The notes under the pieces are model-generated. The model ran no database searches and had not been told where the DNA came from. It saw nothing but the letters and a program-made list of their open reading frames with translations. DNA of 64,000 nucleotides from Mycobacterium sp. GA-1199 (GTDB taxonomy: Bacteria; Actinomycetota; Actinomycetes; Mycobacteriales; Mycobacteriaceae), in assembly GCF_001500045.1 (NCBI RefSeq), contig NZ_LQIX01000003.1, positions 1-64,000 of the forward strand, in the 5' to 3' direction. The translations under genes were made by a program, and so were the position numbers. Positions within the stretch are counted from its first letter, which is position 1, and the number at the start of each line of letters is the position of its first letter. Below, piece by piece: positions 41,976 to 52,341 of the stretch.

Positions 41976-44900
41976 ATGCTGTTTTCGGCATTCCCCGAGC
42001 CCCAAGGTCTCTACGACCCCGCCAATGAAGCGGATTCCTGCGGTGTCGCCATGGTTGTCGACATCCAGGGTCGACGCTCGCACTCCATCGTCGCCGACGG
42101 ATTGACCGCCCTCGAACATCTCGACCACCGCGGTGCCGCCGGCGCCGAGACCAACAGCGGTGACGGCGCCGGCATCCTCATCCAGTTGCCTGTCGAGCTA
42201 CTTCGCGAAGCGGTCGACTTCGACCTCCCGGCAACCGCACTCGACGGCAGCAACACCTTCGCGGCAGGCATCTGCTTCATGCCTCAGGAGCCCACGGCCC
42301 GCGCGGCCGCCCGCGAAACCGTCGAAGCCATCGCCGACGACGAAGGGCTCAAGGTTCTCGGCTGGCGACCCTTGCCGATCGACCCTCTCGGTGCGAACCT
42401 CGGCGCCACCGCGATGAGTTGCATGCCTCACATGGAGCAACTGTTCGTCACCTCGACCAGTGAGGTCGGCGGCATCGACCTCGACCGGCGCGTCTATCCG
42501 CTCCGCAAGCGGGCCGAGCGCGAAGGCGTCTACTTCCCATCGCTGTCCAGCCGCACCATGGCGTACAAGGGCATGCTGACCACAAAGCAGTTACCACAAT
42601 ACTTTTCGGATCTGCGCGACGAGCGTTGCCGCAGTGCCATCGCGATCGTGCACAGCCGGTTCTCGACGAACACGTTCCCGTCATGGCCCTTGGCGCACCC
42701 ATTCCGCTACGTCGCCCACAACGGGGAGATAAATACCGTCCGCGGCAACCGCAACCGCATGCGCGCGCGGGAGGCGATGCTGGCCAGCGCCAACATTCCC
42801 GGCGACCTGTCCCGCCTGTTCCCGATCTGCACGCCGGACGCTTCGGACTCTGCCTCCTTCGACGAGGTACTCGAACTGCTGCACCTCGGCGGCCGCAGCC
42901 TGCACCACGCGGTGCTGATGATGATTCCCGAGGCCTGGGAGAACAGCACCACCATGGACGACGCCGAGCGTGCCTTCTGGCAGTTCCACGCATCCATGAT
43001 GGAGCCGTGGGACGGACCTGCCTGTGTGACCTTCACCGACGGCACGCTGGTCGGGGCGGTGTTGGACCGCAACGGATTACGTCCCGGCCGGTGGTGGCGC
43101 ACGATCGACGACCGCGTCATCCTCGCCAGCGAGAGCGGCGTGCTCGACGTACCGTCGGCGCAGATCGTGGCCAAGGGCCGCCTGCAACCGGGCAAGATGT
43201 TCCTGGTCGACACCGCCGCTGGGCGCATCGTCACCGACGACGAGATCAAGGCGGACCTGTCGGCACAAGAGCCCTACGGCGAGTGGTTGCACGCCGGACT
43301 GCTCGACATCGCCACCCTGCCCGACCGCACCCGCGTGCAGCCCAATCACGACAACGTCGTCAAGCGCCAGATCGCCTTCGGTTACACCGAAGAGGATCTG
43401 CGCGTACTGCTCACACCGATGGCCGCCTCCGGGACAGAACCGCTCGGGTCCATGGGCACCGACACTCCAACCGCGGTCCTCTCACAACGATCACGGCTTC
43501 TCTACGACTATTTCGTCGAACTCTTCGCACAGGTCACCAACCCGCCCCTGGATGCCATCCGCGAGGAGATCGTCACATCGATGGCCCGCATCATGGGGCC
43601 CGAGCAGAACCTGCTCGAACCGTCGGCGGCTTCATGTCGCCAGATCGTCCTGCGCTGGCCGGTTCTCGACAACGACGAGCTCAACAAGATCGTTCACATC
43701 AACGACGACGGTGAACACCCGGGATTACGGACCACCGTGCTCAAGGCCCTCTACGACGTCGAACGCGGCGGTGAAGGGCTCGCCGAGGCGCTCGAGGACC
43801 TCCGCGCGAAGGCCTGTGAGGCGATCGCCAAAGGTGCACGGACCCTGGTCATCTCCGATCGCGACTCTGACCACACCCGCGCGCCGATTCCCTCGCTGCT
43901 GGCCGTCTCGGCCGTGCACCACCACCTCGTGCGCACCAAGGAACGCACCACCGTCGCGCTGGTGGTCGAGAGCGGCGACGCCCGCGAGGTGCACCACATC
44001 GCGCTGCTCATCGGCTTCGGCGCCGCCGCGGTCAATCCGTACCTGGCCTTCGAGTCGATCGAGGACCTGGTCCGCGAGGGCGAACTCACCGGCATCGAAC
44101 CCGCCGCCGCAGTGCGCAACTACTGCAAGGCCCTCGGCAAGGGCGTCATGAAGGTGATGAGCAAGATGGGCATCTCCACGGTCGCCTCATACACGGCCGC
44201 GCAGGCCTTCGAGGCGGTCGGCATCGACAAAGACGTCATCGACGAGTACTTCACCGAGACCCCCAGCCAACTCGGCGGTGTCGGCCTCGACGTGATCGCC
44301 GAAGAGGTCAAACAGCGCCACCGCCGGGCTTACCCGGAGAACCCGACCGAGCGCGTGCACCGACGCCTCGAAGTCGGCGGCGACTACGCGTTCCGTCGGG
44401 AAGGCGAATTGCATCTATTCACACCCGAAGTCGTCTTCCTGCTGCAACATTCGACCCGCACCGCGCGCCACGACATCTTCCAGCAGTACTCCGACGAAGT
44501 GGACCGCCTCAGCCGCGAAGGCGGAACGCTGCGCGGGCTGTTCGAGTTCAAGAAGGTCAGACCGCCGGTGCCGCTCGACGAGGTGGAAACCGTCGAGGAA
44601 ATCGTCAAGCGATTCAACACCGGTGCCATGAGTTACGGCTCCATCTCGGCCGAGGCCCACGAGACGATGGCGATCGCGATGAACAATCTCGGCGGCCGTT
44701 CGAACTCGGGTGAGGGTGGCGAGGACACCGATCGGCTCTACGACCCCAAGCGTCGCAGCGCAGTCAAGCAAGTCGCCTCCGGCCGCTTCGGCGTCACCAG
44801 CGACTACCTGGTGAACGCGACGGACATCCAGATCAAGATGGCCCAAGGGGCCAAACCCGGTGAGGGCGGACAACTCCCGGGCTTCAAGGTATATCCCAAC

Positions 44901-46517
44901 ATCGCCAAGACCCGACACTCCACTCCCGGGGTCGGCCTCATCTCACCACCGCCACATCACGACATCTACTCCATCGAGGATCTCGCGCAGCTGATCCACG
45001 ACCTCAAGAACGCCAACGACCAGGCGCGTATCCACGTCAAGCTCGTCAGCAGCGTCGGCGTCGGAACCGTCGCCGCAGGCGTGTCCAAGGCCCACGCCGA
45101 CGTCGTGCTCATCTCGGGCTACGACGGCGGCACCGGAGCCGCGCCGTTGACGAGCCTCAAACACGCCGGCGTGCCGTGGGAGATCGGGCTGGCCGAGACC
45201 CAGCAGACGTTGATGCTCAACGGGTTACGCGATCGGATCACCGTGCAGTGCGACGGCGGCATGCGCACCGCGCGCGACGTCATCGTCGCCGCGCTACTCG
45301 GCGCCGAGGAGTACGGTTTCGCGACCGCCCCGCTGATCGTGTCGGGCTGCATCATGATGCGGGTCTGCCACCTCGACACCTGCCCGGTCGGCGTCGCCAC
45401 GCAGAACCCGGAACTGCGCGCCCGGTTCACCGGCAAGCCCGAGTTCGTGGAGAACTTCTTCCGCTTTATCGCCGAGGACATCCGAAAGTATTTGGCGGAG
45501 CTCGGCTTCCGGACCCTCGACGAGGCGATCGGACACGCCGAGCTGCTCGACACCGACAAGGGCGTCGCGCACTGGAAGACCCGGGGCCTGGACCTCTCGC
45601 CGATCTTCGCCGTGCCCGACGAGGGGCACACCGGTGAACCCGCGCCGCGGCGCAAGGTCCGCGAGCAGTACCACGCGCTGGACCAGGCGCTCGACCAGAC
45701 GTTGATCCAGCTCGCCGAAGGAGCGCTCGAGGACGCCCATCCCGTCCGGCTCGAACTGCCCATCCGCAACGTCAACCGCACCGTCGGCACACTGCTGGGC
45801 TCCGAGGTGACCCGGCGCTACGGCGCGCAGGGCCTTCCCGACGGCACCATCCACATCACCCTGACCGGCTCGGCCGGCCAATCGCTCGGCGCGTTCCTGC
45901 CGCCCGGCATCACCCTTGAACTCGTCGGAGACGCCAACGACTACGTCGGAAAAGGCTTGTCCGGCGGCCGGATCGTCGTCCGCCCGCCCGACGACGTGCT
46001 GTTCCTGGCCGAGGACAACGTGATCGCCGGAAACACGCTGCTGTTCGGCGCGACGTCGGGGGAGGTGTACCTGCGGGGCCGCGCCGGGGAGCGCTTCGCC
46101 GCCCGGAACTCGGGTGCGCTGACGGTCGTCGAGGGCGTCGGCGACCACGCGTGTGAGTACATGACCGGTGGTCGGGTCGTCGTCCTCGGCAAGACCGGCC
46201 GAAACATGGCCGCGGGCATGTCCGGCGGCATCGCCTTCGTCCTCGGACTGGACCTCAGACGGGTCAACACCGAAATGGTGGAGTTGCAGCGCCTGGACCC
46301 GGAGGATCTCGCCTGGCTGCGCGACGTGATCTCCCGGCACGCCCAGTACACCGGAAGCAGCCTGGCGACCTCGCTGCTGTCGGACTGGCCTAGGCGCAGC
46401 ACCCAGTTCACGAAAATCATGCCCCGCGACTACCAGCGCGTCCTGCAGGCCACGCTCACCGCCAAGCGCGAGGGACGCGACGTCGACACTGCGATCATGG
46501 AGGCCAGCCGTGGCTGA
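41976..46517 (+). CDS. gltB: Glutamate synthase large subunit (GltB)
   Basis: NADPH-GOGAT alpha subunit making glutamate from glutamine and 2-oxoglutarate. About 1,513 residues from ATG 41976 (ribosome binding site GAAGGTG). A 21-residue propeptide precedes the nucleophile Cys about 22 (ADSCGVAMV) of the class II glutaminase domain ([48 protein letters not shown]). The central and FMN domains follow ([54 protein letters not shown]), with the 3Fe-4S Cys set in [18 protein letters not shown], and then the C-terminal beta-helix. It overlaps gltD by 8 bp. Confidence 0.96.
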   Translation: MLFSAFPEPQGLYDPANEADSCGVAMVVDIQGRRSHSIVADGLTALEHLDHRGAAGAETNSGDGAGILIQLPVELLREAVDFDLPATALDGSNTFAAGICFMPQEPTARAAARETVEAIADDEGLKVLGWRPLPIDPLGANLGATAMSCMPHMEQLFVTSTSEVGGIDLDRRVYPLRKRAEREGVYFPSLSSRTMAYKGMLTTKQLPQYFSDLRDERCRSAIAIVHSRFSTNTFPSWPLAHPFRYVAHNGEINTVRGNRNRMRAREAMLASANIPGDLSRLFPICTPDASDSASFDEVLELLHLGGRSLHHAVLMMIPEAWENSTTMDDAERAFWQFHASMMEPWDGPACVTFTDGTLVGAVLDRNGLRPGRWWRTIDDRVILASESGVLDVPSAQIVAKGRLQPGKMFLVDTAAGRIVTDDEIKADLSAQEPYGEWLHAGLLDIATLPDRTRVQPNHDNVVKRQIAFGYTEEDLRVLLTPMAASGTEPLGSMGTDTPTAVLSQRSRLLYDYFVELFAQVTNPPLDAIREEIVTSMARIMGPEQNLLEPSAASCRQIVLRWPVLDNDELNKIVHINDDGEHPGLRTTVLKALYDVERGGEGLAEALEDLRAKACEAIAKGARTLVISDRDSDHTRAPIPSLLAVSAVHHHLVRTKERTTVALVVESGDAREVHHIALLIGFGAAAVNPYLAFESIEDLVREGELTGIEPAAAVRNYCKALGKGVMKVMSKMGISTVASYTAAQAFEAVGIDKDVIDEYFTETPSQLGGVGLDVIAEEVKQRHRRAYPENPTERVHRRLEVGGDYAFRREGELHLFTPEVVFLLQHSTRTARHDIFQQYSDEVDRLSREGGTLRGLFEFKKVRPPVPLDEVETVEEIVKRFNTGAMSYGSISAEAHETMAIAMNNLGGRSNSGEGGEDTDRLYDPKRRSAVKQVASGRFGVTSDYLVNATDIQIKMAQGAKPGEGGQLPGFKVYPNIAKTRHSTPGVGLISPPPHHDIYSIEDLAQLIHDLKNANDQARIHVKLVSSVGVGTVAAGVSKAHADVVLISGYDGGTGAAPLTSLKHAGVPWEIGLAETQQTLMLNGLRDRITVQCDGGMRTARDVIVAALLGAEEYGFATAPLIVSGCIMMRVCHLDTCPVGVATQNPELRARFTGKPEFVENFFRFIAEDIRKYLAELGFRTLDEAIGHAELLDTDKGVAHWKTRGLDLSPIFAVPDEGHTGEPAPRRKVREQYHALDQALDQTLIQLAEGALEDAHPVRLELPIRNVNRTVGTLLGSEVTRRYGAQGLPDGTIHITLTGSAGQSLGAFLPPGITLELVGDANDYVGKGLSGGRIVVRPPDDVLFLAEDNVIAGNTLLFGATSGEVYLRGRAGERFAARNSGALTVVEGVGDHACEYMTGGRVVVLGKTGRNMAAGMSGGIAFVLGLDLRRVNTEMVELQRLDPEDLAWLRDVISRHAQYTGSSLATSLLSDWPRRSTQFTKIMPRDYQRVLQATLTAKREGRDVDTAIMEASRG

Positions 46518-48018
46518 TCCCACCGGATTCCTCAAGGTTGCAAAGGTCGAGGCGGCCAAACGGCCGGTCGACGAACGCATCGGGGATTGGCGCGAAGTCC
46601 ACGAGCGGCAGGATCCGGACCGGCGCGCCGCGGAGGTATCCGAGCAGGCCCGGCGGTGCATGGACTGCGGAATCCCGTTCTGCCACTCGGGAACCGCGGG
46701 CTGCCCTCTGGGCAACCTGATTCCGGAATGGAACGATCTGGTGCGCCGCGGCAGATGGGACGCGGCCAGCGACCGCCTGCATGCCACCAACAACTTTCCC
46801 GAGTTCACCGGCCGGTTGTGCCCGGCGCCGTGCGAGGCGGCGTGCGTGCTGTCGATCTCCGAGGAGCAGACCGGCGGCAGCGTCACGATCAAGCGCATCG
46901 AGCAGACCATCGCCGACCACGCGTGGCTCAACGGCCAGGTGGAACCGCAACCGGCGGCCATCGCCTCCGGTAAGCGTGTCGCGATCGTCGGCTCCGGCCC
47001 GGCGGGACTGGCTGCGGCACAACAGCTCACCCGTGCCGGGCACGAAGTGACCGTCTACGAGCGCGACGACCGCATCGGCGGGCTGATGCGCTACGGCATC
47101 CCCGAATACAAACTCGAGAAGGCGACGCTCGATCAGCGGCTGGCTCAGATGCGCGCGGAGGGAACGCGTTTCGTCACCGAGACCGAAGTCGGCGTCGACG
47201 TCTCCGTCGAGCAGCTCCGGGCACAGTACGACGCCGTCGTGCTCGCCGTCGGTGCATTGCGTGCACGCGACTACGAAGTCGAGGGGCGCCACCTCGACGG
47301 CGTCCACCTGGCGATGGAGCACCTCGTTCCCGCGAACAAGGAATGCGAGGGCGACGGACCCAGCACGATCAGCGCGAAAGGCAAGCACGTCGTGATCATC
47401 GGAGGCGGTGACACCGGCGCCGACTGCCTGGGCACCGCGCACCGACAGGGCGCGCTGTCGGTCACCCAGCTCGACTACAACCCCGAACCTCCCGAAACGC
47501 GAGACGAATCCCGCACACCGTGGCCGACCTGGCCGATCGTGCTGCGGACCCGCCTCTCACCGGCGCACGCCGAGGGCGGTCACCGGCGCTATGAGGTCGC
47601 GGTCCAGCGGTTCGTCGGCGACGACAGCGGTCGCCTCCGTGCACTGGAAATCGCCGAGGTCAAGGTGGAGCGTGACGCCGAGGGCCGCCGCGTCATCACT
47701 CCGGTCGGCGAGCCGATGGAGATTCCGTGTGAACTCGCGTTGCTGGCCATCGGTTTCGACGGCGTCGAACACATGCCGCTCCTCGACGAACTGGGCCTGA
47801 CGCCGAACGGGCGTGGCGCACTGCCGTGCGGATCGGACTGGCAGACCACGACGCCCGGCGTGTTCGTCTGCGGCGACGCCCACCGCGGCGCCTCGCTGAT
47901 CGTGTGGGCGATCGCGGAGGGCCGCAGCGCCGCACATGCGGTCGACACGTTCCTGATGGGGGAGTCGGACCTGCCCGCCCCGGTGACCCCGGGCGCTCTT
48001 CCGCTGGCCGTCGTCTGA
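46510..48018 (+). CDS. gltD: Glutamate synthase small subunit (GltD)
   Basis: FAD/Fe-S beta subunit that passes NADPH electrons to GltB. The 502 residues have an N-terminal two-cluster Cys domain ([22 protein letters not shown], about 49-70, and [13 protein letters not shown], about 103-115), FAD motif [17 protein letters not shown] (about 157-173), NADPH motif [17 protein letters not shown] and the C-terminal [21 protein letters not shown] 46510 lies within the gltB 3' end. Its stop is 26 bp before the pyk start. Confidence 0.95.
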   Translation: MADPTGFLKVAKVEAAKRPVDERIGDWREVHERQDPDRRAAEVSEQARRCMDCGIPFCHSGTAGCPLGNLIPEWNDLVRRGRWDAASDRLHATNNFPEFTGRLCPAPCEAACVLSISEEQTGGSVTIKRIEQTIADHAWLNGQVEPQPAAIASGKRVAIVGSGPAGLAAAQQLTRAGHEVTVYERDDRIGGLMRYGIPEYKLEKATLDQRLAQMRAEGTRFVTETEVGVDVSVEQLRAQYDAVVLAVGALRARDYEVEGRHLDGVHLAMEHLVPANKECEGDGPSTISAKGKHVVIIGGGDTGADCLGTAHRQGALSVTQLDYNPEPPETRDESRTPWPTWPIVLRTRLSPAHAEGGHRRYEVAVQRFVGDDSGRLRALEIAEVKVERDAEGRRVITPVGEPMEIPCELALLAIGFDGVEHMPLLDELGLTPNGRGALPCGSDWQTTTPGVFVCGDAHRGASLIVWAIAEGRSAAHAVDTFLMGESDLPAPVTPGALPLAVV

Positions 48019-48030
48019 ATCGATAACGAC

Positions 48031-48036
48031 TATGCT
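48031..48036 (+). promoter_or_regulatory. Candidate leaderless -10 element for pyk
   Basis: TATGCT is 8 nt upstream of the pyk GTG with no Shine-Dalgarno between, consistent with a transcript that starts at or near the start codon. No convincing -35 was found. Confidence 0.5.
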
Positions 48037-48044
48037 CGAGTGTC

Positions 48045-49463
48045 GTGAATAGACGCGGAAAGATCGTCTGCACCCTCGGTCCGGCCACCGCGACCGATGA
48101 CGCCGTCCGTGCGCTGGTCGTTGCGGGAATGGACGTCGCGCGGCTCAATTTCAGCCACGGCGACTATCCCGATCACGAAGCCAACTACAAGCGGGTCCGG
48201 TCCGCGTCGGACGCCACCGGTCGGGCCGTCGGCATTCTCGCCGACCTGCAGGGCCCCAAGATCCGGCTCGGCCGATTCAAGGACGGCCCCACCTTCTGGG
48301 CCGCCGGCGAGACCGTGCGCATCACCGTCGAGGACGTCGAGGGAACGTCGGATCGCGTGTCGACCACCTACAAGCGCCTGGCCGAGGACGCCACCCCCGG
48401 TGACCGGGTCCTCGTCGACGACGGAAACGTCGGCCTCGTCGTCGAGAGCATCGAGGGCAGCGACGTCATCTGCACCGTCACCGACGGCGGTCCGGTCAGC
48501 AACAACAAGGGCATGTCGCTTCCCGGGATGAACGTGTCCGCTCCGGCACTGTCCGAGAAGGACATCGACGACCTCGAGTTCGCCCTGCGCCTCGGCGTGG
48601 ACTTCGTCGCATTGTCGTTCGTCCGGTCGCCGGCCGACATCGAACTCGTGCACGAGGTGATGGACCGGGTCGGCCGCCGGGTGCCCGTCATCGCCAAACT
48701 CGAGAAGCCCGAAGCCATCGACAACCTCGAGGCCGTGGTGCTGGCATTCGATGCGATCATGGTCGCCCGCGGTGATCTCGGCGTCGAGCTACCGCTTGAA
48801 GAAGTCCCGCTGGTGCAGAAGCGTGCGATCCAAATGGCAAGGGAGAACGCGAAACCCGTCATCGTCGCGACTCAGATGTTGGAGTCGATGATCGAGAACT
48901 CGCGGCCCACCCGGGCCGAGGCGTCCGACGTCGCGAACGCGATCCTCGACGGCACCGACGCGGTGATGCTCTCCGGTGAGACGTCGGTCGGCAAATACCC
49001 GCTCGAAACGGTCAAGACGATGGCGCGCATCATCCATGCGGTCGAGGAGAACTCCGTGGCCGCACCGCCGCTCACGCATGTGCCCCGGACCAAGCGCGGC
49101 GTCATCTCCTATGCCGCCCGTGACATCGGCGAGCGCCTCGACGCCAAGGCGCTGGTGGCCTACACCCAGTCGGGTGACACGGTGCGCAGACTCGCGCGGC
49201 TGCACACCCCGCTCCCGCTGCTGGCGTTCACCTCGCTGCCGGAGGTGCGCAGCCAGCTCGCGTTGAGCTGGGGCACCGAAACGTTCATCGTGCCCCACAT
49301 CCAAACCACCGACGGAATGATCCGCCAGGTCGACAAGTCGCTGCTCGAGCTGGGTCGTTACAAGCGAGGGGACCTGGTGGTCGTCATCGCCGGCATTCCG
49401 CCGGGCACGGTGGGCTCGACCAATCTGATCCACGTGCACCGGATCGGCGAGGACGACGTGTGA
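48045..49463 (+). CDS. pykA: Pyruvate kinase (Pyk)
   Basis: Converts phosphoenolpyruvate and ADP to pyruvate and ATP. The 472 residues contain KIVCTLGPA, ARLNFSHGDYPDH, ILADLQGPKIRLG, LSEKDIDDLEFALRLGVDFVALSFVRS, the active-site signature IAKLEKPEAIDNLEAVV with IMVARGDLGVELP, and ATQMLESMIENSRPTRAEASDVANAILDGTDAVMLSGETSVGKYP. The C-terminal allosteric domain is complete. GTG 48045 is supported by the conserved start (NRRGKIVCTLGPA). It overlaps tesB by 4 bp. Confidence 0.96.
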   Translation: MNRRGKIVCTLGPATATDDAVRALVVAGMDVARLNFSHGDYPDHEANYKRVRSASDATGRAVGILADLQGPKIRLGRFKDGPTFWAAGETVRITVEDVEGTSDRVSTTYKRLAEDATPGDRVLVDDGNVGLVVESIEGSDVICTVTDGGPVSNNKGMSLPGMNVSAPALSEKDIDDLEFALRLGVDFVALSFVRSPADIELVHEVMDRVGRRVPVIAKLEKPEAIDNLEAVVLAFDAIMVARGDLGVELPLEEVPLVQKRAIQMARENAKPVIVATQMLESMIENSRPTRAEASDVANAILDGTDAVMLSGETSVGKYPLETVKTMARIIHAVEENSVAAPPLTHVPRTKRGVISYAARDIGERLDAKALVAYTQSGDTVRRLARLHTPLPLLAFTSLPEVRSQLALSWGTETFIVPHIQTTDGMIRQVDKSLLELGRYKRGDLVVVIAGIPPGTVGSTNLIHVHRIGEDDV

Positions 49464-50320
49464 CGGCGGATTTCGACGAACTGCTCGCGATACTCGACCT
49501 CCGCCAGCTCGCCGACGACATCTACGTCGGTTCGCATCCCAGCAAGAACCCGGTTCGGACCTTCGGCGGCCAGATGATGGCCCAGTCGTTCGTGGCGGCC
49601 GGGCGCAGCTTGAAACACCCGACGCCGCCCAGTGCATTGTCGGCCCACTTCATCGCGGGCGGCAATCCGGAGAAGGATCTCGAGTTCCACGTGGTGCGAC
49701 TCCGTGACGAACGCCGGTTCGCCAACCGCCGTGTCGACGTCATGCAGGACGGCCAGCTGCTGACCACAGCCATGGTGTCCTTCCTGGCCGGTGGTCGCAG
49801 CCTGGAGCACGGGATCGCGCCACCGGACCTGCCCGACCCGGAGTCGGTGCCGCCGGTCGACGAACTGCTGCGCGGCTACGAAGAAGTCGTCCCGCATTTC
49901 GTCAACGCGCTGCGGCCGATCGAGTGGCGCTACACCAACGATCCGAGTTGGGTCATGCGCGACAAAGGCGAGAAGCTACCGCACAACCGGGTGTGGGTGA
50001 AGGCGCTCGGGCCGATGCCCGACGACCCGGTGCTGCACGCCGCGGCGCTCGTCTATTCCTCGGACACCACCGTGCTCGACTCGATCATCACCACGCACGG
50101 CCTGTCATGGGGGTACGACCGGATCTTCGCGGTCACCACGAATCACTCGGTGTGGTTCCACCGGCCCGTGCACTTCGACCAGTGGCTGCTGTACTCCACC
50201 GCCTCACCGGTGGCCGCCGACTCCCGTGGCCTGGGCACCGGCCACTTCTTCGATCGGTCCGGTCAGCCGGTCGCCACCGTGGTGCAGGAGGGGATCGTCA
50301 AGTACTTCCCGCCCCGCTGA
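49460..50320 (+). CDS. tesB: Acyl-CoA thioesterase II (TesB)
   Basis: Double hot-dog thioesterase hydrolysing acyl-CoA to free fatty acid and CoA. The 286 residues show YVGSHPSKNPVRTFGGQMMAQSFVAAGRS and SLSAHF-like ALSAHFIAGGNPEKD in the first domain, and LHAAALVYSSDTTVLDSIITTHG with NHSVWFHRPVHFDQWLLY in the second, including the usual Asp, Ser/Thr and Gln catalytic region. GTG 49460 overlaps the pyk stop. The same pyk-tesB pair is found in M. tuberculosis (Rv1617-Rv1618). Its stop directly abuts the convergent DUF4190 gene. Confidence 0.93.
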   Translation: MTADFDELLAILDLRQLADDIYVGSHPSKNPVRTFGGQMMAQSFVAAGRSLKHPTPPSALSAHFIAGGNPEKDLEFHVVRLRDERRFANRRVDVMQDGQLLTTAMVSFLAGGRSLEHGIAPPDLPDPESVPPVDELLRGYEEVVPHFVNALRPIEWRYTNDPSWVMRDKGEKLPHNRVWVKALGPMPDDPVLHAAALVYSSDTTVLDSIITTHGLSWGYDRIFAVTTNHSVWFHRPVHFDQWLLYSTASPVAADSRGLGTGHFFDRSGQPVATVVQEGIVKYFPPR

Positions 50321-50854
50321 CTACGGCGTCGGCGTGATCGTCACGTCGAACTGGTCCTCGACACGGTGCTGGAACTCCTCGGCGCACTGCTGCACCGCGT
50401 CCTGGTCGTTGCCCGCGCGCGATACGCAGTCGATGTAGTCGCTGCCGCCGACCTCGTTGAAACCCCAGACGGCCAGCCAGATGACGACGATGGCTTCGAT
50501 GATGCTCAAGAAGCCGAGCACGATGCCGGCCACCGCGATACCGCCGTTGGTGGCCTCACCGCGCTTGGCCCGTCCCCAGCCGATGAAGCCGAGGATCACG
50601 GCGACGACGCCGAGCACGACGCCGCCGAAGACGGACAGCAGCGCGATGATGGCGATTACCAGGGCCGCGATGCCGATGCCGTTCTTGGGGGCGCTCGCCG
50701 GCGGTGGATAGCCGTAACCCTGCGGCGGAGGCGGGGGATAACCACCTGGATAAGCCCCGTACTGCGGCTGCGCCGGTGGCGGCGACTGTGCCGGTGGCGG
50801 TGGTGACTGGGGTGGCGTTTGCGGTGGCGTCTCGGGCTTCTCCGGCTCGCTCAT
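50321..50854 (-). CDS. DUF4190 membrane protein coupled to the cyd operon
   Basis: 177 residues. A Pro/Gln/Tyr-rich N-terminal region (about 1-60) is followed by two hydrophobic segments of a DUF4190-like domain (GIGIAALVIAIIALLSVFGGVVLGVVAVILGFIGWGRAKRG and GGIAVAGIVLGFLSIIEAIVVIWLAVWG), then an extracytoplasmic tail with two Cys (IDCVSRAG and QQCAEEF) that could pair. The ATG at 50854 overlaps the cydC stop (ATGA), so translation is coupled to cydC; a longer frame starting at 50899 lies inside cydC. Function unknown; the link to cytochrome bd is inferred from this junction alone. Confidence 0.8.
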   Translation of the reverse strand: MSEPEKPETPPQTPPQSPPPPAQSPPPAQPQYGAYPGGYPPPPPQGYGYPPPASAPKNGIGIAALVIAIIALLSVFGGVVLGVVAVILGFIGWGRAKRGEATNGGIAVAGIVLGFLSIIEAIVVIWLAVWGFNEVGGSDYIDCVSRAGNDQDAVQQCAEEFQHRVEDQFDVTITPTP

Positions 50855-52341
50855 GCCGAGGAGGTTACTCCGCGACCAGCAAGAATGACGGTAGGACACT
50901 CAAGGTGCTCGGGCAGATGATGGGTGGCGACGACGACCGCGCGGTCGGCACCGAACAGCTCACCGGGAGTGAGCAGGTCGACCAGAATCTGGTCGGCATC
51001 GGCGGCGTCCAGATGCTCGGTGGGTTCGTCGAGCAGCACCGTTGCGGCCGTGGCCAGAAGAGCGCGCGCCAACAGCAAACGCCGACGCTGTCCGGCGGAC
51101 ACGGCGGCGGCCCCGCCGAACAGCACCGTGGACAGCCCCTCCGGCAACGTGTCCAGCCAGTCGCGAAGACCCACGCGCCCGATCGCGGCCCGGATCTCGT
51201 CGTCACTCGCATCACCCCGAGCCACCAACAAGTTGTCCCGCACGGTGGTCGCGAACACGTGGGCGTCTTCTGCGACGAAGACTGCGGACGGGTCGCTTTC
51301 GGCCATCGAGAGCAACAGCGTGGTCTTGCCCGATCCGCTCGGGCCGACGATCGCGAGGCGGTCACCGGGCGCCACAGACACCTCGGGAACGGCCGGTCGC
51401 TCGCGCGGTGAGTCGATCGGTGCGGTGATCTCGGCGAGACGGCGCGCCGCGATACGCGACCTGGTCAGCTGCACCGCAGCCGCCGGCAACGCCGCGCTCG
51501 CCTCGAACGCCGACAGCGGTAACAGCATCAAGATCGCGAGCGTCGTGGGTGCGACCGAGTCCGCGAGCGCGATCGCGGCGATCACGGCGCCGAACACGCT
51601 GGCGCCGATCGCCGCGGTCGACGCCGCGGCCGCCATCGCCGCAGGGGCCGCCGCCATGTCGGTGGCCCGTCCCCAGGTGCGGTGTCGACTCTCGGCTTCG
51701 GCGAGTACCGCGTCGAGACGTCCGCCGACACGTAGCTCTGGAGCGTGCTCGAGGGCACGCATGACCGCAACATCGCGCCCCGAATGATGTTGCGTGGCCG
51801 GGTCTTCCGTCGCCTCGGCGGCGCGGGCGGCCAGCGCGGGTGCGAGCACGCCCGCGATCAGCAGGCACAGCGCCAGGACGACCGCCGCCTCCAAGGAGAT
51901 GAGACCGATGCCGACCACGGCGGCCAGTCCGAGCACGGCCGCCACCGCGATCGGCAGCATCGCCCGCACCACGACGTCGGCGAGGTCGTCGACCGACGCG
52001 CCGATCCGTGCCACCAGTTCACCGCTGGGCATCCGCATCGCGGTGTCGGCAGGCGCTTCGGCCAGTCTGCGGTACAGCGCCTCACGGGTATCGGCAGCGC
52101 ACCGCAACGCTGTGTCGTGTGACGCCAGCCGCTGGCAGTATCCCAGCACCCCGCGAGAGATACCGAGCGCGCGCACCGCGACGACTGCGACGGTGAGGTC
52201 CAGCACCGGCGGCATCTGCCACGCCCTCGTGATCAGCCACGCCGAAATCGCGGCCAACGCCAGCGCGCTGCCCAGCGACAGGACACCGAGCAGGGCCGCG
52301 AGCGCGAATCGACCCAGCCGGGCCCTCAGCAGTTCACGCAT
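50851..52341 (-). CDS. cydC: ABC transporter subunit CydC (cytochrome bd assembly)
   Basis: Half of the heterodimeric CydDC exporter that moves thiols (glutathione/cysteine in E. coli; the mycobacterial substrate is not established) and is needed for cytochrome bd maturation. About 496 residues from the ATG at 52341, with six transmembrane segments in the N-terminal two thirds and an ATPase domain: Walker A GPSGSGKTTLL, signature VSAGQRRRLLLARALL, Walker B TVLLDEPTEHLD. It overlaps cydD by 8 bp and the DUF4190 gene by 4 bp. Confidence 0.92.
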   Translation of the reverse strand: MRELLRARLGRFALAALLGVLSLGSALALAAISAWLITRAWQMPPVLDLTVAVVAVRALGISRGVLGYCQRLASHDTALRCAADTREALYRRLAEAPADTAMRMPSGELVARIGASVDDLADVVVRAMLPIAVAAVLGLAAVVGIGLISLEAAVVLALCLLIAGVLAPALAARAAEATEDPATQHHSGRDVAVMRALEHAPELRVGGRLDAVLAEAESRHRTWGRATDMAAAPAAMAAAASTAAIGASVFGAVIAAIALADSVAPTTLAILMLLPLSAFEASAALPAAAVQLTRSRIAARRLAEITAPIDSPRERPAVPEVSVAPGDRLAIVGPSGSGKTTLLLSMAESDPSAVFVAEDAHVFATTVRDNLLVARGDASDDEIRAAIGRVGLRDWLDTLPEGLSTVLFGGAAAVSAGQRRRLLLARALLATAATVLLDEPTEHLDAADADQILVDLLTPGELFGADRAVVVATHHLPEHLECPTVILAGRGVTSSA

